Positions 50,746-59,570 of a stretch of 64,000 nt of DNA are shown here, piece after piece. Under the pieces are notes generated by a model. It was not told the origin of the DNA. It saw only the letters and a list, made by a program, of their open reading frames with translations, and did not search any database. Source of the stretch: Prauserella endophytica (GTDB lineage: Bacteria > Actinomycetota > Actinomycetes > Mycobacteriales > Pseudonocardiaceae); contig NZ_SWMS01000017.1 in assembly GCF_005146945.1 (NCBI RefSeq), forward strand, positions 62,001-126,000, in the 5' to 3' direction. A program made the position numbers and the translations under genes. Position 1 is the stretch's first letter; each line of letters opens with the position of its first letter.

Positions 50746-52229
50746 GCTCCCGGTCCGGTCGTCTCGCCGGCCCGCCAGCCCTGGGCCGCGATCTCGCGCA
50801 GTTCCAGGAACCGGCCGTACAGCCCGGTGTAGTGGCGCGCGCGGTCCGGATCCGGCTGCCAGTAGCTGGCCAGCCGCACGTGGCGCGAAGCGGCGGCCAG
50901 ATCCGGCTCGGCTCCGGTCGCGACGAGCCCCGACAGAAACGCTCCCCGCGCGCCGACCTCCGTATCGGCCGAGCGGGCCGTCGGCACGCCCACGACGTCG
51001 GCGATCAACTGACACCACAGGTCGCTGACGGCGCCCCCGCCACACAGGCGCAGGTCACGCACGCGCGCCGAGGAGGCTGCGACGCAGTCGCGGATCACCA
51101 GCGACAGGCCCTCGAAAACCGCCCTCGCGAGGTCGGCGCGGTCATGTTCCAGGCTCAGCCCCCAGAACGTGCCCCTCGCGTACGGGTCGAGGAACGGCGC
51201 GCGCTCTCCGGCGGGGGAGAGGTAGGGCAGGAAGATCAGCCCGTGCGCTCCGGGCGGCGATCCGGCGGCCAGCGCGCCGAGTTCGCGCGGGTGCTCGAGC
51301 CCGAGCATCCGGGTGGTCCAGTCGAGCACCTCGGTACCCGCGAGGGTCGGGAAGGCGCGCAGCACGTCGGTGCCGTGGTCGAGCACGATCGTGAGGCCGG
51401 ACGGCTCTCCCGAGGTGTCGACGGTGTCGTGCACGACCTCGGTGCACAGCGTGGTGCCGAGGATCGTGCACGCCTGCCCCGGTTCCGTCACACCCATCCC
51501 GACCGCCATCGAGACGACGTCGTAGGGCGCCAGGACCACCGGCGTGCCCTCGGCCAGACCCAGCCGGGATGCCGCTTCGCCGGTCAGCGGCGCCGAGCGG
51601 GCCGTGTGGTCGATGATCTCGGGCAGCAGCCGCGCGGCCCAGTCGAGGCCGAACAGGGCGAGGAGCTCTGGCGAGTAGGCGCGGGCACGTGGATCGAGGA
51701 ACGGCACCGAGGCGTCGGAGAAATCGGCGCCCCGCACGCCGGTGCACCGGGAGAACAGCCACCCACCGCAGTAGAGCGCCGTGGCGGACTTCGACAGTCG
51801 CGCGTGATCGTGTTCGTGGAGCCATGTCAGGATCGCGTGCGGCAGACCGGAGAAGCCGAGCGAACCGTTGAGCTGGAAGGCCTTCTCGGCCGTTCCCGCG
51901 CGGCGCCATCCCTCGACGACCTCCGCGGCGCGGCCGTCGGACCACAGGATCGCGGGCCCGGTCGGCTCGCCGTCCTCGTCCACGAGCCAGCATCCGTCGC
52001 CCTGCGCCGTCAGCGCGACGAACCGGACGTCGTCGCGTGCGTGCGTGAGCACCTCTCGCACGGCGGCGACCACGGCCTCCCACACAGCCGCCATGTCCTG
52101 TTCGGCCCAGCCCGGCCGCGGACGCAGCACCTCGGTGGCGCGGCGGGACACGACGATCTCGGCTCCGTCGTCGCCGAACAGCACGGCCTTGATCATCGAG
52201 GTGCCCGCATCGACCGCGACCGCTGCCAT
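50742..52229 (-). CDS. FGGY-family carbohydrate kinase B
   Basis: The 495-residue kinase begins MAAVAVDAGTSMIKAVLFGD with AGGAGGA 7 bases before the ATG. Motifs are AVDAGTSMIKAV, FVALTAQGDGCWLVDEDGEP, the catalytic region APYDVVSMAVGMG and the ATP motif LRLCGGGAVSDLWCQLIADV. It shares only family motifs with kinase A, so the two are not recent duplicates and probably phosphorylate different sugars or form a heteromer. It is the first gene of the operon and diverges from the DeoR regulator gene. Confidence 0.9.
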   Translation of the reverse strand: MAAVAVDAGTSMIKAVLFGDDGAEIVVSRRATEVLRPRPGWAEQDMAAVWEAVVAAVREVLTHARDDVRFVALTAQGDGCWLVDEDGEPTGPAILWSDGRAAEVVEGWRRAGTAEKAFQLNGSLGFSGLPHAILTWLHEHDHARLSKSATALYCGGWLFSRCTGVRGADFSDASVPFLDPRARAYSPELLALFGLDWAARLLPEIIDHTARSAPLTGEAASRLGLAEGTPVVLAPYDVVSMAVGMGVTEPGQACTILGTTLCTEVVHDTVDTSGEPSGLTIVLDHGTDVLRAFPTLAGTEVLDWTTRMLGLEHPRELGALAAGSPPGAHGLIFLPYLSPAGERAPFLDPYARGTFWGLSLEHDRADLARAVFEGLSLVIRDCVAASSARVRDLRLCGGGAVSDLWCQLIADVVGVPTARSADTEVGARGAFLSGLVATGAEPDLAAASRHVRLASYWQPDPDRARHYTGLYGRFLELREIAAQGWRAGETTGPGA

Positions 52230-52366
52230 GTCGATTCCTCCTGTCCGCTCCGCTCCCGCGCGGAGTCGTGATCCAGGAGAGCGCGTCATGGAGCCCGACA
52301 CAACAGCAACGGGCAAGACATCGCGGGTTCGTGCGATGATCGCGTTAGCTCAAGCGTGCGTGACCA

Positions 52367-52405
52367 GTTGTCATCGCAGGTCGACCGGTGATCTGGCGTT
52401 GTCAT
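52367..52405. promoter_or_regulatory. Direct repeats GTTGTCAT in the kinase/DeoR divergent region
   Basis: GTTGTCAT occurs at 52367-52374 and 52398-52405, 31 bases apart or three helical turns. DeoR-type regulators bind direct repeats with such spacing. TTGTCA in the second copy could serve as a -35 for the DeoR gene, but the -10 is not clear. Confidence 0.5.
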
Positions 52406-52450
52406 AGCATCAGCGATCTAACATTTTCTCACACGGAGTCGGGAGGTGCC

Positions 52451-53239
52451 ATGACGGCCGGCCGGGCGTCGTTGCAGTCCGAGCGCAGGCAGCGCATCCG
52501 CGAGCGGGTGAGCGGCGACGGCTTCGTGCGGGCCAGCGCGCTGGCGGCCGAATTCGGTGTCAGCCTCATGACGATCCACCGTGACCTGGAGGCGCTGCAG
52601 CGCGCGGGCTGGCTGCGCAAGGTCCGCGGCGGTGCCACCGCGGTGCCTTCCGAGGTCTTCCATGGCGACGTTGCCCAGCGCAGGGAGGCGATGGCGCCGA
52701 CGAAACGGGCGCTGGCCATGGCCGCCGCGAGCGAGGTGACCGAGGGGCAGGTGCTGATGCTCGACGAGAGCACCACGTGCCTGCATCTCGCGGAACTGCT
52801 GCCCGAGCGGGCGCCCTTGACCGTCGTGACCCATTTCCAGCCGGTGATCACGATGCTGGCGGGAAAACCCGGCATCAGCCTGATCGCGCTCGGCGGCGAG
52901 TACTTCCCGGCCTACGACGCGTTCCTCGGTCTCTACACGGCCGAAGGCGTGTCGAAGGTCAGGGCCGACACGCTCTACCTTTCCACCACAGCGATCTCGC
53001 AGGGGCGCTGCTATCACCAGTCGCAGGCCACGATCCAGGTCAAGCGGGCGATGATGGAGTCGGCGTCGCGCCGGGTGCTGCTCGTCGACCACACGAAGTT
53101 CGCACGCCAGGGCCTCTACGCGCTCGCCCCGCTGACGGCCTTCGACCTCGTGCTGGCCGACGACGGGCTGCCGCCCGCAGAGCAACGCCGGATCCGCGAC
53201 TCCGGGGCGGCGCTGAGGATCGTGCCCGCTCCGTCCTGA
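52451..53239 (+). CDS. DeoR-family sugar-operon regulator
   Basis: The 262-residue protein starts at an ATG with GGGAGG 4 bases upstream. The N-terminal winged helix (SERRQRIRERVSGDGFVRAS, then LAAEFGVSLMTIHRDLEALQRAGWLRKVRGGA) is canonical DeoR, and the C-terminal domain has the sugar-phosphate sensor features MLDESTTCLHLAELLP and LIALGGEY. It is divergent from the two-kinase operon and is its probable repressor, released by a phosphorylated sugar made by one of the kinases. Confidence 0.92.
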   Translation: MTAGRASLQSERRQRIRERVSGDGFVRASALAAEFGVSLMTIHRDLEALQRAGWLRKVRGGATAVPSEVFHGDVAQRREAMAPTKRALAMAAASEVTEGQVLMLDESTTCLHLAELLPERAPLTVVTHFQPVITMLAGKPGISLIALGGEYFPAYDAFLGLYTAEGVSKVRADTLYLSTTAISQGRCYHQSQATIQVKRAMMESASRRVLLVDHTKFARQGLYALAPLTAFDLVLADDGLPPAEQRRIRDSGAALRIVPAPS

Positions 53240-53422
53240 GCTTCCTCATCCGTGTGATCGAGCGCCGACGGCGTTCCGGCGACGTGTCCGCCGGGAGGTG
53301 CCCGCGGCGGAGACCCCGGAGTAGCCGTCAGCCGCGCCATCGACCTGGTGCGTGCGCACGCCGGGGCTGTCCACGCCCAGCGCTGGTCCCGCGGGCCGTG
53401 TGCCGTGTCGCTCCGGCGAGCG

Positions 53423-54457
53423 TCAGTCGTCGAGCAGCCGCCACGCGGTGAGGGCGAGCCGGGCGCGGGTCAGCCCGGCGGGCTCCGTGAGTTCGATGCC
53501 GAGCGCCTGCCCGATGCGTTCGAGCCTGCGGGCGACGCTGCTGTGGTGGAGGTGGAGCCGCTCGGATGCCTGGCGCAGGGATCCGGTGGCGCAGTAGGTG
53601 TCCAGGGTTTCCAGATCGTCCGGGCTGCCTGCCAGGCGGGCGATCGCGACCACGTCGGCGTTGCCTCGCAGGGCGTCGCGGCGTACCTCCGCGAGCAGCG
53701 CCAGCGACCCCAGCTCGTGGTGGTGCACTACCGGTTGGCGGCCGGTGGCGAAGCGCAGGGCCGTGCGCGCTTGGCACCAGGACAGTTCCGGGCTGCCGGT
53801 GGCGCCGATGCCCGCGTGGACGCCGGCTGGAAACCGTTCCGCGTCGAGGGTGGTGGCCAGGATGACGCCCACGCCGTCGAGCGGTGCGGCCTTCACCGGC
53901 CCCGCCGGGCAAACCAGGCCGCCGACCCGGTCGAGCGGCAACTCCGACCGGACGGCGGCGACGCGGACGGGCTGGTCGGCGGCGAAGCCGAGGAGCCGCA
54001 GCGCCCGGTTGCGGCCCGCCTCGTCGCTGTCGGCGCTGATCACGAGTTCGACGAGGGCGGGGTCGGCCATCGTGGTGCGGGCCGGTCCGTACCTTTCCAC
54101 CACGGCCGCGGAGGCGATGGCGAGCCGGTCCAGCACCACGTCGTCGAGCGAGCTGGGCGTGGCCGCGCGTTCCAGCCACACCGTGCCGATCTCCTCGCCG
54201 TCCAGCGTGATCGGGACCGTGGTGGAAGCGGGCTTCGCCGGTTCGGGTGCGGGCCTGCCATCGGGTGCGTAGCGGATCACCTTCCCCTTGTCGTGCAGGC
54301 GGATCCCGGCCACGCACTCGGCCAGGTTCGCCGAGGCACGGGCGAGCGCGGGAAGGTCCACCCGCCTGCGCATCAGCGTGTCGTAGAACATGACGACACG
54401 AAGGGCCCCTTCGACGTGGGAATCCAGGTGCGACAGCCGCTGCGCCAGTGCCTCCAT
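53423..54457 (-). CDS. PucR-type helix-turn-helix regulator
   Basis: The 344-residue regulator begins MEALAQRLSHLDSHVEGALR. The C-terminal 65 residues match the PucR C-terminal helix-turn-helix: LETLDTYCATGSLRQASERL then HHSSVARRLERIGQALGIEL. The middle is a GGDEF-like/CdaR-type region without catalytic motifs. The N-terminal part may be a GAF-like sensor (ITLDGEEIGTVWLER). It is divergent from the esterase gene, 95 bases away, and is its likely regulator. No clear operator was found in the gap. Confidence 0.82.
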   Translation of the reverse strand: MEALAQRLSHLDSHVEGALRVVMFYDTLMRRRVDLPALARASANLAECVAGIRLHDKGKVIRYAPDGRPAPEPAKPASTTVPITLDGEEIGTVWLERAATPSSLDDVVLDRLAIASAAVVERYGPARTTMADPALVELVISADSDEAGRNRALRLLGFAADQPVRVAAVRSELPLDRVGGLVCPAGPVKAAPLDGVGVILATTLDAERFPAGVHAGIGATGSPELSWCQARTALRFATGRQPVVHHHELGSLALLAEVRRDALRGNADVVAIARLAGSPDDLETLDTYCATGSLRQASERLHLHHSSVARRLERIGQALGIELTEPAGLTRARLALTAWRLLDD

Positions 54458-54552
54458 GGCCTCAGGATATGCGCGTTCGGTGCACGGCCAGGCCGGATCG
54501 CGCGACGGATGGCGGCTGCCCTCCGTGGGGCCCGGCCAAGAGGATGGTCGGC

Positions 54553-55449
54553 ATGGATCCCGAACTGGAAGCATTCCTCGCGCTGTTCCCGAAGACCGAC
54601 CTGACCGATCTGGAGACCTCGCGCAGGAACTTCGCCGAGCTGGCCGTCGCGGTGCCCGCTCCCGATCTCACGGACATGCAGGTCGAGAACCGCACGGTGC
54701 CCGCCGATCCGGACGTGCCGGTGCGGATCTACCGTCCGCACCTGGCGCAGGGCGCCATCGTCTGGATGCACGGCGGCGGCTGGGTCATGGGCGACCTCGA
54801 CACCGAGCACCCGTGGGCAGCGCGGCTGGCGGGCCTTTCCGGCGCCGTGGTGATCTCGGTGGGCTACCGCCTTGCCCCCGAGAACCCGTTCCCCGCCGCG
54901 CTGGACGACACCTACGCGGTGCTGAACTGGACGGCCGAGCACGCCGCCGAGCTGGGTATCGACGCGGCGCGGATCGCCGTCGGCGGACACAGCGCGGGCG
55001 GCGGCCTCGCGGCAGGCGTGGCGTTGCGGGCGCGTGACGAGAATGGCCCGCCGATCCGGTTCCAGCTGCTCAACCAGCCCGGCCTGGACGACCGGCAGGG
55101 GACGTGGTCGGCGCGCAACTTCACCGGCACGCCCTGGATGAACCGCGACAAGGTCACCGAGGCGTGGCGGCACTACCTCGGTTCCGCTCCCGCCACTCCG
55201 TACGCCGCCCCGGCGCGGGCCACCGATCTGACCGGCCTGCCGCCCGCCTACGTCTCCACCGCGGAGTTCTGCCCGAACCGCGACGAGGACATCGAGTACG
55301 CGCTGCGCCTGCTCCAGGCGGGGGTGCCGGTGGAGCTGCACCAGTGGGCGGGCACGTTCCACGGGTCGCAGGCGATCCTGTCCGCCGAGGTGTCGCAGCG
55401 CCAGCTCGCCGAGCTCGGCGCGACCGTCCGCCGGGCACTGGCCGGCTGA
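54553..55449 (+). CDS. Alpha/beta hydrolase (hormone-sensitive-lipase family esterase)
   Basis: The 298-residue esterase has the HSL-family oxyanion motif HGGGW (73-77) and the nucleophile S147 in GGHSAGGGL. The acid is expected in EFCPNRDEDIEYA and the His in TFHGSQA. It has no signal peptide. The ATG at 54553 is preferred because AGAGG lies 9-10 bases upstream; an earlier ATG at 54544 is possible. It hydrolyses short-chain esters by family. The stop codon overlaps the start of the ABC transporter gene (TGATG), so the esterase is coupled to the transporter pair. Confidence 0.9.
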   Translation: MDPELEAFLALFPKTDLTDLETSRRNFAELAVAVPAPDLTDMQVENRTVPADPDVPVRIYRPHLAQGAIVWMHGGGWVMGDLDTEHPWAARLAGLSGAVVISVGYRLAPENPFPAALDDTYAVLNWTAEHAAELGIDAARIAVGGHSAGGGLAAGVALRARDENGPPIRFQLLNQPGLDDRQGTWSARNFTGTPWMNRDKVTEAWRHYLGSAPATPYAAPARATDLTGLPPAYVSTAEFCPNRDEDIEYALRLLQAGVPVELHQWAGTFHGSQAILSAEVSQRQLAELGATVRRALAG

Positions 55450-57233
55450 TGACCGCCACCGACCTCGCCGAGGCGAGGGCAGTGTCCACACCGGCCGCCG
55501 CCGAGGCGCCGCCGAGCGCGGCCCGGCTGCTGCGTCCTTTCGCCGGGAGTTTCGCGGCCGTGGTGGTCCTCCAGGTGATCGGCGCGGTCGCGGGCCTGGC
55601 GCCGTTGCTGGCGGTGGTCGAACTGGGCCGGACCCTGCTCTCGCCGGGGCCGATCGATCACGGCCACGTCTGGTTCGTCGTGCTCGCGGGTGCGGCGGGC
55701 CTGCTCGTCCGCCTGCTCTTCACGGCCGCGTCGGCGGGGATCGGGCACCTCGTGGACGACCAGGTGCAGTTGTCGTTGCGCCGGGCGCTGGCCGCGAGGC
55801 TGGGAAGGGTGCCGCTCGGCTGGCTCTCCCGCCGCCGGACCGGGGAGCTGGCGAAGGTCGTGGGGGACGACGTGAGCGCGGTGCACCCGTTCGTCGCGCA
55901 CGCCCCCGGCGAGCTCGTCGCCGCGTTCGTGGTGCCGCTCGTGTCCCTGGTGTACCTGTTCACCGTCGACTGGCGGCTCACGCTGATCACGCTGATTCCG
56001 GTGGTGCTGGCGGTGGCGCTGGTGCCGCTGATGATGACCCCGGCGCGGCGGCGCGAGCAGGAGGAGTTCGACGCGGCGATGGGCCGGATCGCGAACTCGG
56101 TCGTCGAGTTCGTGCAGGGGATCGCGGTGGTCAAGGCCTTCGGTGGCGCCGGGCGTGCCCACCGCCGGTTCCTCACCGCGGCGGACGACTTCGGCCGCGT
56201 CTTCTTCCGGTGGGTGCGTGGTCTGTCCGAGGTCGCCGCCGGGATGCAGCTGGCCCTGTCGCCGCCGTTCGTGCTGCTGGTGGTGCTGATCGGCGGCACG
56301 GTCCTGATCACGACGGGTGGCCTGGCCGCGCCCGATCTGTTGCCCTTCCTGCTGCTCGGTCTGGGCCTGACCGCTCCGGTGGCGGCACTCGGCCACGGGT
56401 TCGACGACCTGCAGGCCGCCCGGCGCGCGGTCGGCCGGATCCGGGACGTGCTGGCGGTGCCGTCGCTACCGGAGCCCGTGCGCCCTGCCTCGCCGCGGGG
56501 GCAGCGGGTGGAGCTGCGGGACGTCCGGTTCGCCTACGAATCCGGACACGAGGTGCTGCGCGGCATCGACCTGGTGCTGGAGCCGGGCACCGTCACCGCG
56601 CTCGCCGGGCCGTCGGGCAGTGGGAAGTCCACTGTGGTCCAGCTGTTGCCCCGGTTCTTCGATCCCACACACGGTTCGGTCACGCTGGGAGGCGTCGACC
56701 TGCGCGAGCTCGGCAGCCGGGAGCTCTACCGGAGGGTTTCCTTCGTCTTCCAGGACACCGTGCTCCTGCGCGCGTCGGTCGGCGACAACATCGCGCTCTC
56801 GGCGCCGAACGCCGGTCTCGACGACGTGGTGCGCGCGGCCCGGCTGGCGAACGTCCACGAGCGGATCCTGGAGCTGCCGCGGGGGTACCACTCGGTGATC
56901 GGGGAGGACGCGGTCCTCTCGGGCGGAGAGGCGCAGCGGATCTCGCTGGCCCGGGCACTGCTCGCAGACGCGGCTGTCCTCGTGCTGGACGAGGCGACGG
57001 CGTTCGCCGACCCGCAGACCGAGCAGGCGGTGCGCCGGACCCTGAAGGCGCTGAAGGGCGAGCGCACGGTTCTCGTCATCGCCCACCGCCTGGAGACCAT
57101 CGCCGACGCCGACACCGTCGTGGTGCTGGAGGACGGGACGGTCGCCGAGCGCGGCAGCCCCGCGGAGCTGCTGGCACGCGGCGGAAAGTTCGCGGCGTTC
57201 TGGCAGTCCCACCGACGAGGAGAGTTCCGATGA
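55449..57233 (+). CDS. ABC transporter half-unit A (fused permease-ATPase)
   Basis: The 594-residue protein has an N-terminal transmembrane domain of six helices (the first near 28-50) and a C-terminal ATPase with Walker A GPSGSGKST, signature LSGGEAQRISLARAL, Walker B VLVLDEATAFADP and H-loop AHRLE. Only one half-transporter is encoded by this gene, and the next gene supplies the other. The sequence style (HPFVAHAPGELVAAFVVPLV; FVQGIAVVKAFGG) resembles the siderophore-related IrtAB/YbtPQ group, in which exporter-fold proteins import or export siderophores. No siderophore synthesis genes lie nearby. Confidence 0.9.
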   Translation: MTATDLAEARAVSTPAAAEAPPSAARLLRPFAGSFAAVVVLQVIGAVAGLAPLLAVVELGRTLLSPGPIDHGHVWFVVLAGAAGLLVRLLFTAASAGIGHLVDDQVQLSLRRALAARLGRVPLGWLSRRRTGELAKVVGDDVSAVHPFVAHAPGELVAAFVVPLVSLVYLFTVDWRLTLITLIPVVLAVALVPLMMTPARRREQEEFDAAMGRIANSVVEFVQGIAVVKAFGGAGRAHRRFLTAADDFGRVFFRWVRGLSEVAAGMQLALSPPFVLLVVLIGGTVLITTGGLAAPDLLPFLLLGLGLTAPVAALGHGFDDLQAARRAVGRIRDVLAVPSLPEPVRPASPRGQRVELRDVRFAYESGHEVLRGIDLVLEPGTVTALAGPSGSGKSTVVQLLPRFFDPTHGSVTLGGVDLRELGSRELYRRVSFVFQDTVLLRASVGDNIALSAPNAGLDDVVRAARLANVHERILELPRGYHSVIGEDAVLSGGEAQRISLARALLADAAVLVLDEATAFADPQTEQAVRRTLKALKGERTVLVIAHRLETIADADTVVVLEDGTVAERGSPAELLARGGKFAAFWQSHRRGEFR

Positions 57234-58936
57234 TCCGCATGTTGCTGCGTGTGCTGGGTCCCGAGTACGCGAAGCCGGTACGCCGCACGGTGGCACTGAT
57301 GACGATCACCGCGATCGCCGAGGGCCTTTCCTACGCGCTGCTGGTTCCCGTGCTGCGAGCGCTGTTCGGCGGCGATCCCGGTGGTGCCTGGCCGTGGCTG
57401 GCCGCGTTCGGCGGTGCGGTCGCGGTGTTCGCCGTGCTGCGTTACCTCAGCGACCTGTCCGGGTTCCGGGTAGGGACCTCGCTGCTGCTGGGGATGTATC
57501 ACCGGCTCGGCGACCACCTGGCCCGCCTGCCCATCGGCTGGTACAGCGCGGCCCGGGTCGGTGAGGTGTCGGTGCTGGCCAGCCGGGGCGTGCTGGACGC
57601 GATGGGTGTGGCGGCGCACCTGCTGGCGCCGTTCGTCTCCGCCTGCGTGACGCCGTTGACGATCGTCGCCGTGCTGCTCGCTCTCAACTGGCAGTTGGGG
57701 CTGGCAGCACTGGTCGCCGCGCCGATCGTCGCGGCGATCCAGATCTGGACGGGACGCTCGATGGCGGCTCACGACGCCGAGCGGCACGAACGCGACCACG
57801 AGGCCGCCGGGCGGGTCATCGAGTACCTCCAGGCCCAGCCGGTGCTGCGGGCAGGCGGCCGGACCCACGAACGGTTCGAGATGCTCGACGACTCGCTGCG
57901 CGAGGTGCAGCGCGCGTCCCGTCGCACCCTGCTGTCGGCGCTGCCCGGCACGGTGGGCCTGACGCTCGCGGTGCAGGCCATGTTCACCGTGGTGCTGGTG
58001 CTGGGCACCCACCTCGCGCTCGGCGGGCACATCGGGGTGGCGGAGGTGCTCGCGATCCTGGTGCTGGCCGCTCGCTGTGCGGATCCGCTGCTGTCGTTGT
58101 CGGACATCGGGGGCAAGCTCCGCGGCGCGCGCTCCGAGCTCGCGAGGCTCGACGCGGTGCTGAGGACGGAACCGCTGCCGGAACCCCGTGACCCGGTCGA
58201 ACCGGAGGGGCACGCACTGGAGTTCGACGCGGTCACCTTCCGGCACGGCGACCGCGTGGTGCTCGACGGCGTTTCGCTGTCGGTGCCGGAGGGACGGCGG
58301 CTCGCCGTGGTCGGGCCGTCGGGTGCGGGCAAGAGCACGTTGCTGCGGCTGCTCGCGCGGTTCCACGACGTCGACGCGGGTGCGGTGCGCGTGGGCGGCG
58401 CGGACGTCCGCGAGATCGAGACCGGCGAGCTGATGTCGCGGATCGCCATCGTCTTCCAGGACGTCTACCTCTTCGACGGCACGATCGAGGAGAATGTGCG
58501 GCTCGGTCGGCCGGGCGCGAGCGTCGCCGAGGTGCGCGCGGCGGCGAGCGCGGCGGGACTGGACGACGTGGTGGAGCGGTTGCCCGGTGGCTGGGCGGCG
58601 AACGTCGGGGAGGGTGGCGCGCTGCTGTCCGGCGGTGAGCGCCAGCGGGTCTCGATCGCGCGGGCGTTGCTCAAGGACGCGCCGATCGTGCTGCTGGACG
58701 AGGTGACCTCCGCGCTGGACCCGGTGAACGAGGCGGCGGTGCACGCTGGCATCGAGCGGTTGCTCGCGGGGCGGACGGTGGTGCTGGTGGCGCACCGGTT
58801 GCGGACCGTGCGGAACGCCGATCGGATCGTCTTCCTGGAGGGCGGCCGGGTCGTGGAGGAGGGCGGCCACGACGAGCTGCTGCGCCGGGGTGGTCGCTAC
58901 GCGGAGTTCTGGAGGCTCGCCACGACGCCGGGGTAG
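57230..58936 (+). CDS. ABC transporter half-unit B (fused permease-ATPase)
   Basis: The 568-residue partner overlaps half-unit A by 4 bases. It has six membrane helices, then an ATPase with Walker A GPSGAGKST, the Q-loop FQDVYLFDGTIEENV, signature LSGGERQRVSIARAL, Walker B VLLDEVTSALDP and H-loop AHRLR. Its Walker B ends in DEV where half-unit A has DEA, so both sites keep the catalytic Glu. The permease has EYLQAQPVLRAGG and the GEVSVLASRGVLDAMG coupling segment common in IrtB/YbtQ-type proteins. It ends 9 bases before the convergent TetR gene. Confidence 0.9.
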   Translation: MIRMLLRVLGPEYAKPVRRTVALMTITAIAEGLSYALLVPVLRALFGGDPGGAWPWLAAFGGAVAVFAVLRYLSDLSGFRVGTSLLLGMYHRLGDHLARLPIGWYSAARVGEVSVLASRGVLDAMGVAAHLLAPFVSACVTPLTIVAVLLALNWQLGLAALVAAPIVAAIQIWTGRSMAAHDAERHERDHEAAGRVIEYLQAQPVLRAGGRTHERFEMLDDSLREVQRASRRTLLSALPGTVGLTLAVQAMFTVVLVLGTHLALGGHIGVAEVLAILVLAARCADPLLSLSDIGGKLRGARSELARLDAVLRTEPLPEPRDPVEPEGHALEFDAVTFRHGDRVVLDGVSLSVPEGRRLAVVGPSGAGKSTLLRLLARFHDVDAGAVRVGGADVREIETGELMSRIAIVFQDVYLFDGTIEENVRLGRPGASVAEVRAAASAAGLDDVVERLPGGWAANVGEGGALLSGGERQRVSIARALLKDAPIVLLDEVTSALDPVNEAAVHAGIERLLAGRTVVLVAHRLRTVRNADRIVFLEGGRVVEEGGHDELLRRGGRYAEFWRLATTPG

Positions 58937-58945
58937 GCGAGGGGG

Positions 58946-59494
58946 TCACCTCGCGGGGAGGCCGAGGGCCGCGCAGGCGGCGTCGAGTGCGGCGGTCCGC
59001 AGCTCGTCGACGGGCGTGTCGGCGAGCAGCACCAGGCAGTCGCCGAGCCCGCCGAGCGCCACGATCGCCCGTGCCTGGGCGGCGACGTCGGCGCCAGGGC
59101 CCACCAGCAGCGTGGTGAGGCGGCGACGCCAGTCCACGATGCGCTCGACGAGACCGAACTCACTCAGCGTCGGCAGGTCGCGCAGCATCAGGCCGGTGAC
59201 GACACGATGGCGGTGGGAGACGTCGAAGTAGCGGCCGAGCAGCTCCCGCGGGTCCACCTCCTCGGCGGCCTCGTCCTCGGCGAGCAGGGCGTCGAGGTCG
59301 TCGGTCAGCGGCTGCAGCAGGCTCGCGACGAGCTCCTCGCGGGACGCGAAGTGGTAGTACAGCGCGGGTTTGGTTAGGCCGAGCCGGTCGGCGATCTGGC
59401 GCAGGCTCGTCTGCCGCACGCCCTGCTCGGCGAACAGCTCGAGCGCCACCTCCTGGATGCGCTGCCTCGTCCGGCTCGTCCTCGGTCTCGCCAC
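58946..59494 (-). CDS. TetR-family regulator of the FAD-monooxygenase gene
   Basis: The 182-residue TetR protein has the helix-turn-helix VALELFAEQGVRQTSLRQIA with DRLGLTKPALYYHFASREEL. The C-terminal domain is helical. It diverges from the monooxygenase gene, and the 76-base gap holds a nested palindrome covering two overlapping promoters, so it almost certainly represses that gene and itself. The ligand is probably a substrate of the monooxygenase, possibly an aromatic antibiotic-like compound. Confidence 0.9.
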   Translation of the reverse strand: MARPRTSRTRQRIQEVALELFAEQGVRQTSLRQIADRLGLTKPALYYHFASREELVASLLQPLTDDLDALLAEDEAAEEVDPRELLGRYFDVSHRHRVVTGLMLRDLPTLSEFGLVERIVDWRRRLTTLLVGPGADVAAQARAIVALGGLGDCLVLLADTPVDELRTAALDAACAALGLPAR

Positions 59495-59510
59495 GCGTCA
59501 CACCCTAGTT

Positions 59511-59557
59511 CATTGACCGACCGGAAGGTAAACGGTTTACTTACCGGAAGGTCAATG
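59511..59557. promoter_or_regulatory. Symmetric divergent promoters with nested TetR operator
   Basis: Rightward: TTGACC (59513-59518), 17 bases, TTTACT (59536-59541). Leftward: TTGACC (read on the other strand from 59550-59555), 17 bases, TTTACC (59527-59532). The two -10 elements overlap in the palindrome GTAAAC-G-GTTTAC (59528-59540), and CATTGACC/GGTCAATG form the outer arms. ACCGGAAGGT also repeats directly at 59520 and 59543. One TetR dimer at the centre would block both promoters. Confidence 0.78.
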
Positions 59558-59570
59558 AACGGGGGTACCG

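Noticed and set aside
54373-55491. Minus-strand open frame of 372 residues across the esterase gene
   Set aside because: It is antisense to an esterase with intact catalytic motifs; long antisense frames are common at this GC content.
56726-58870. Minus-strand open frame of 714 residues across the ABC transporter pair
   Set aside because: It is antisense to two ATPases with complete Walker and signature motifs, and its translation is rich in His, Gln and Arg typical of shadow frames.
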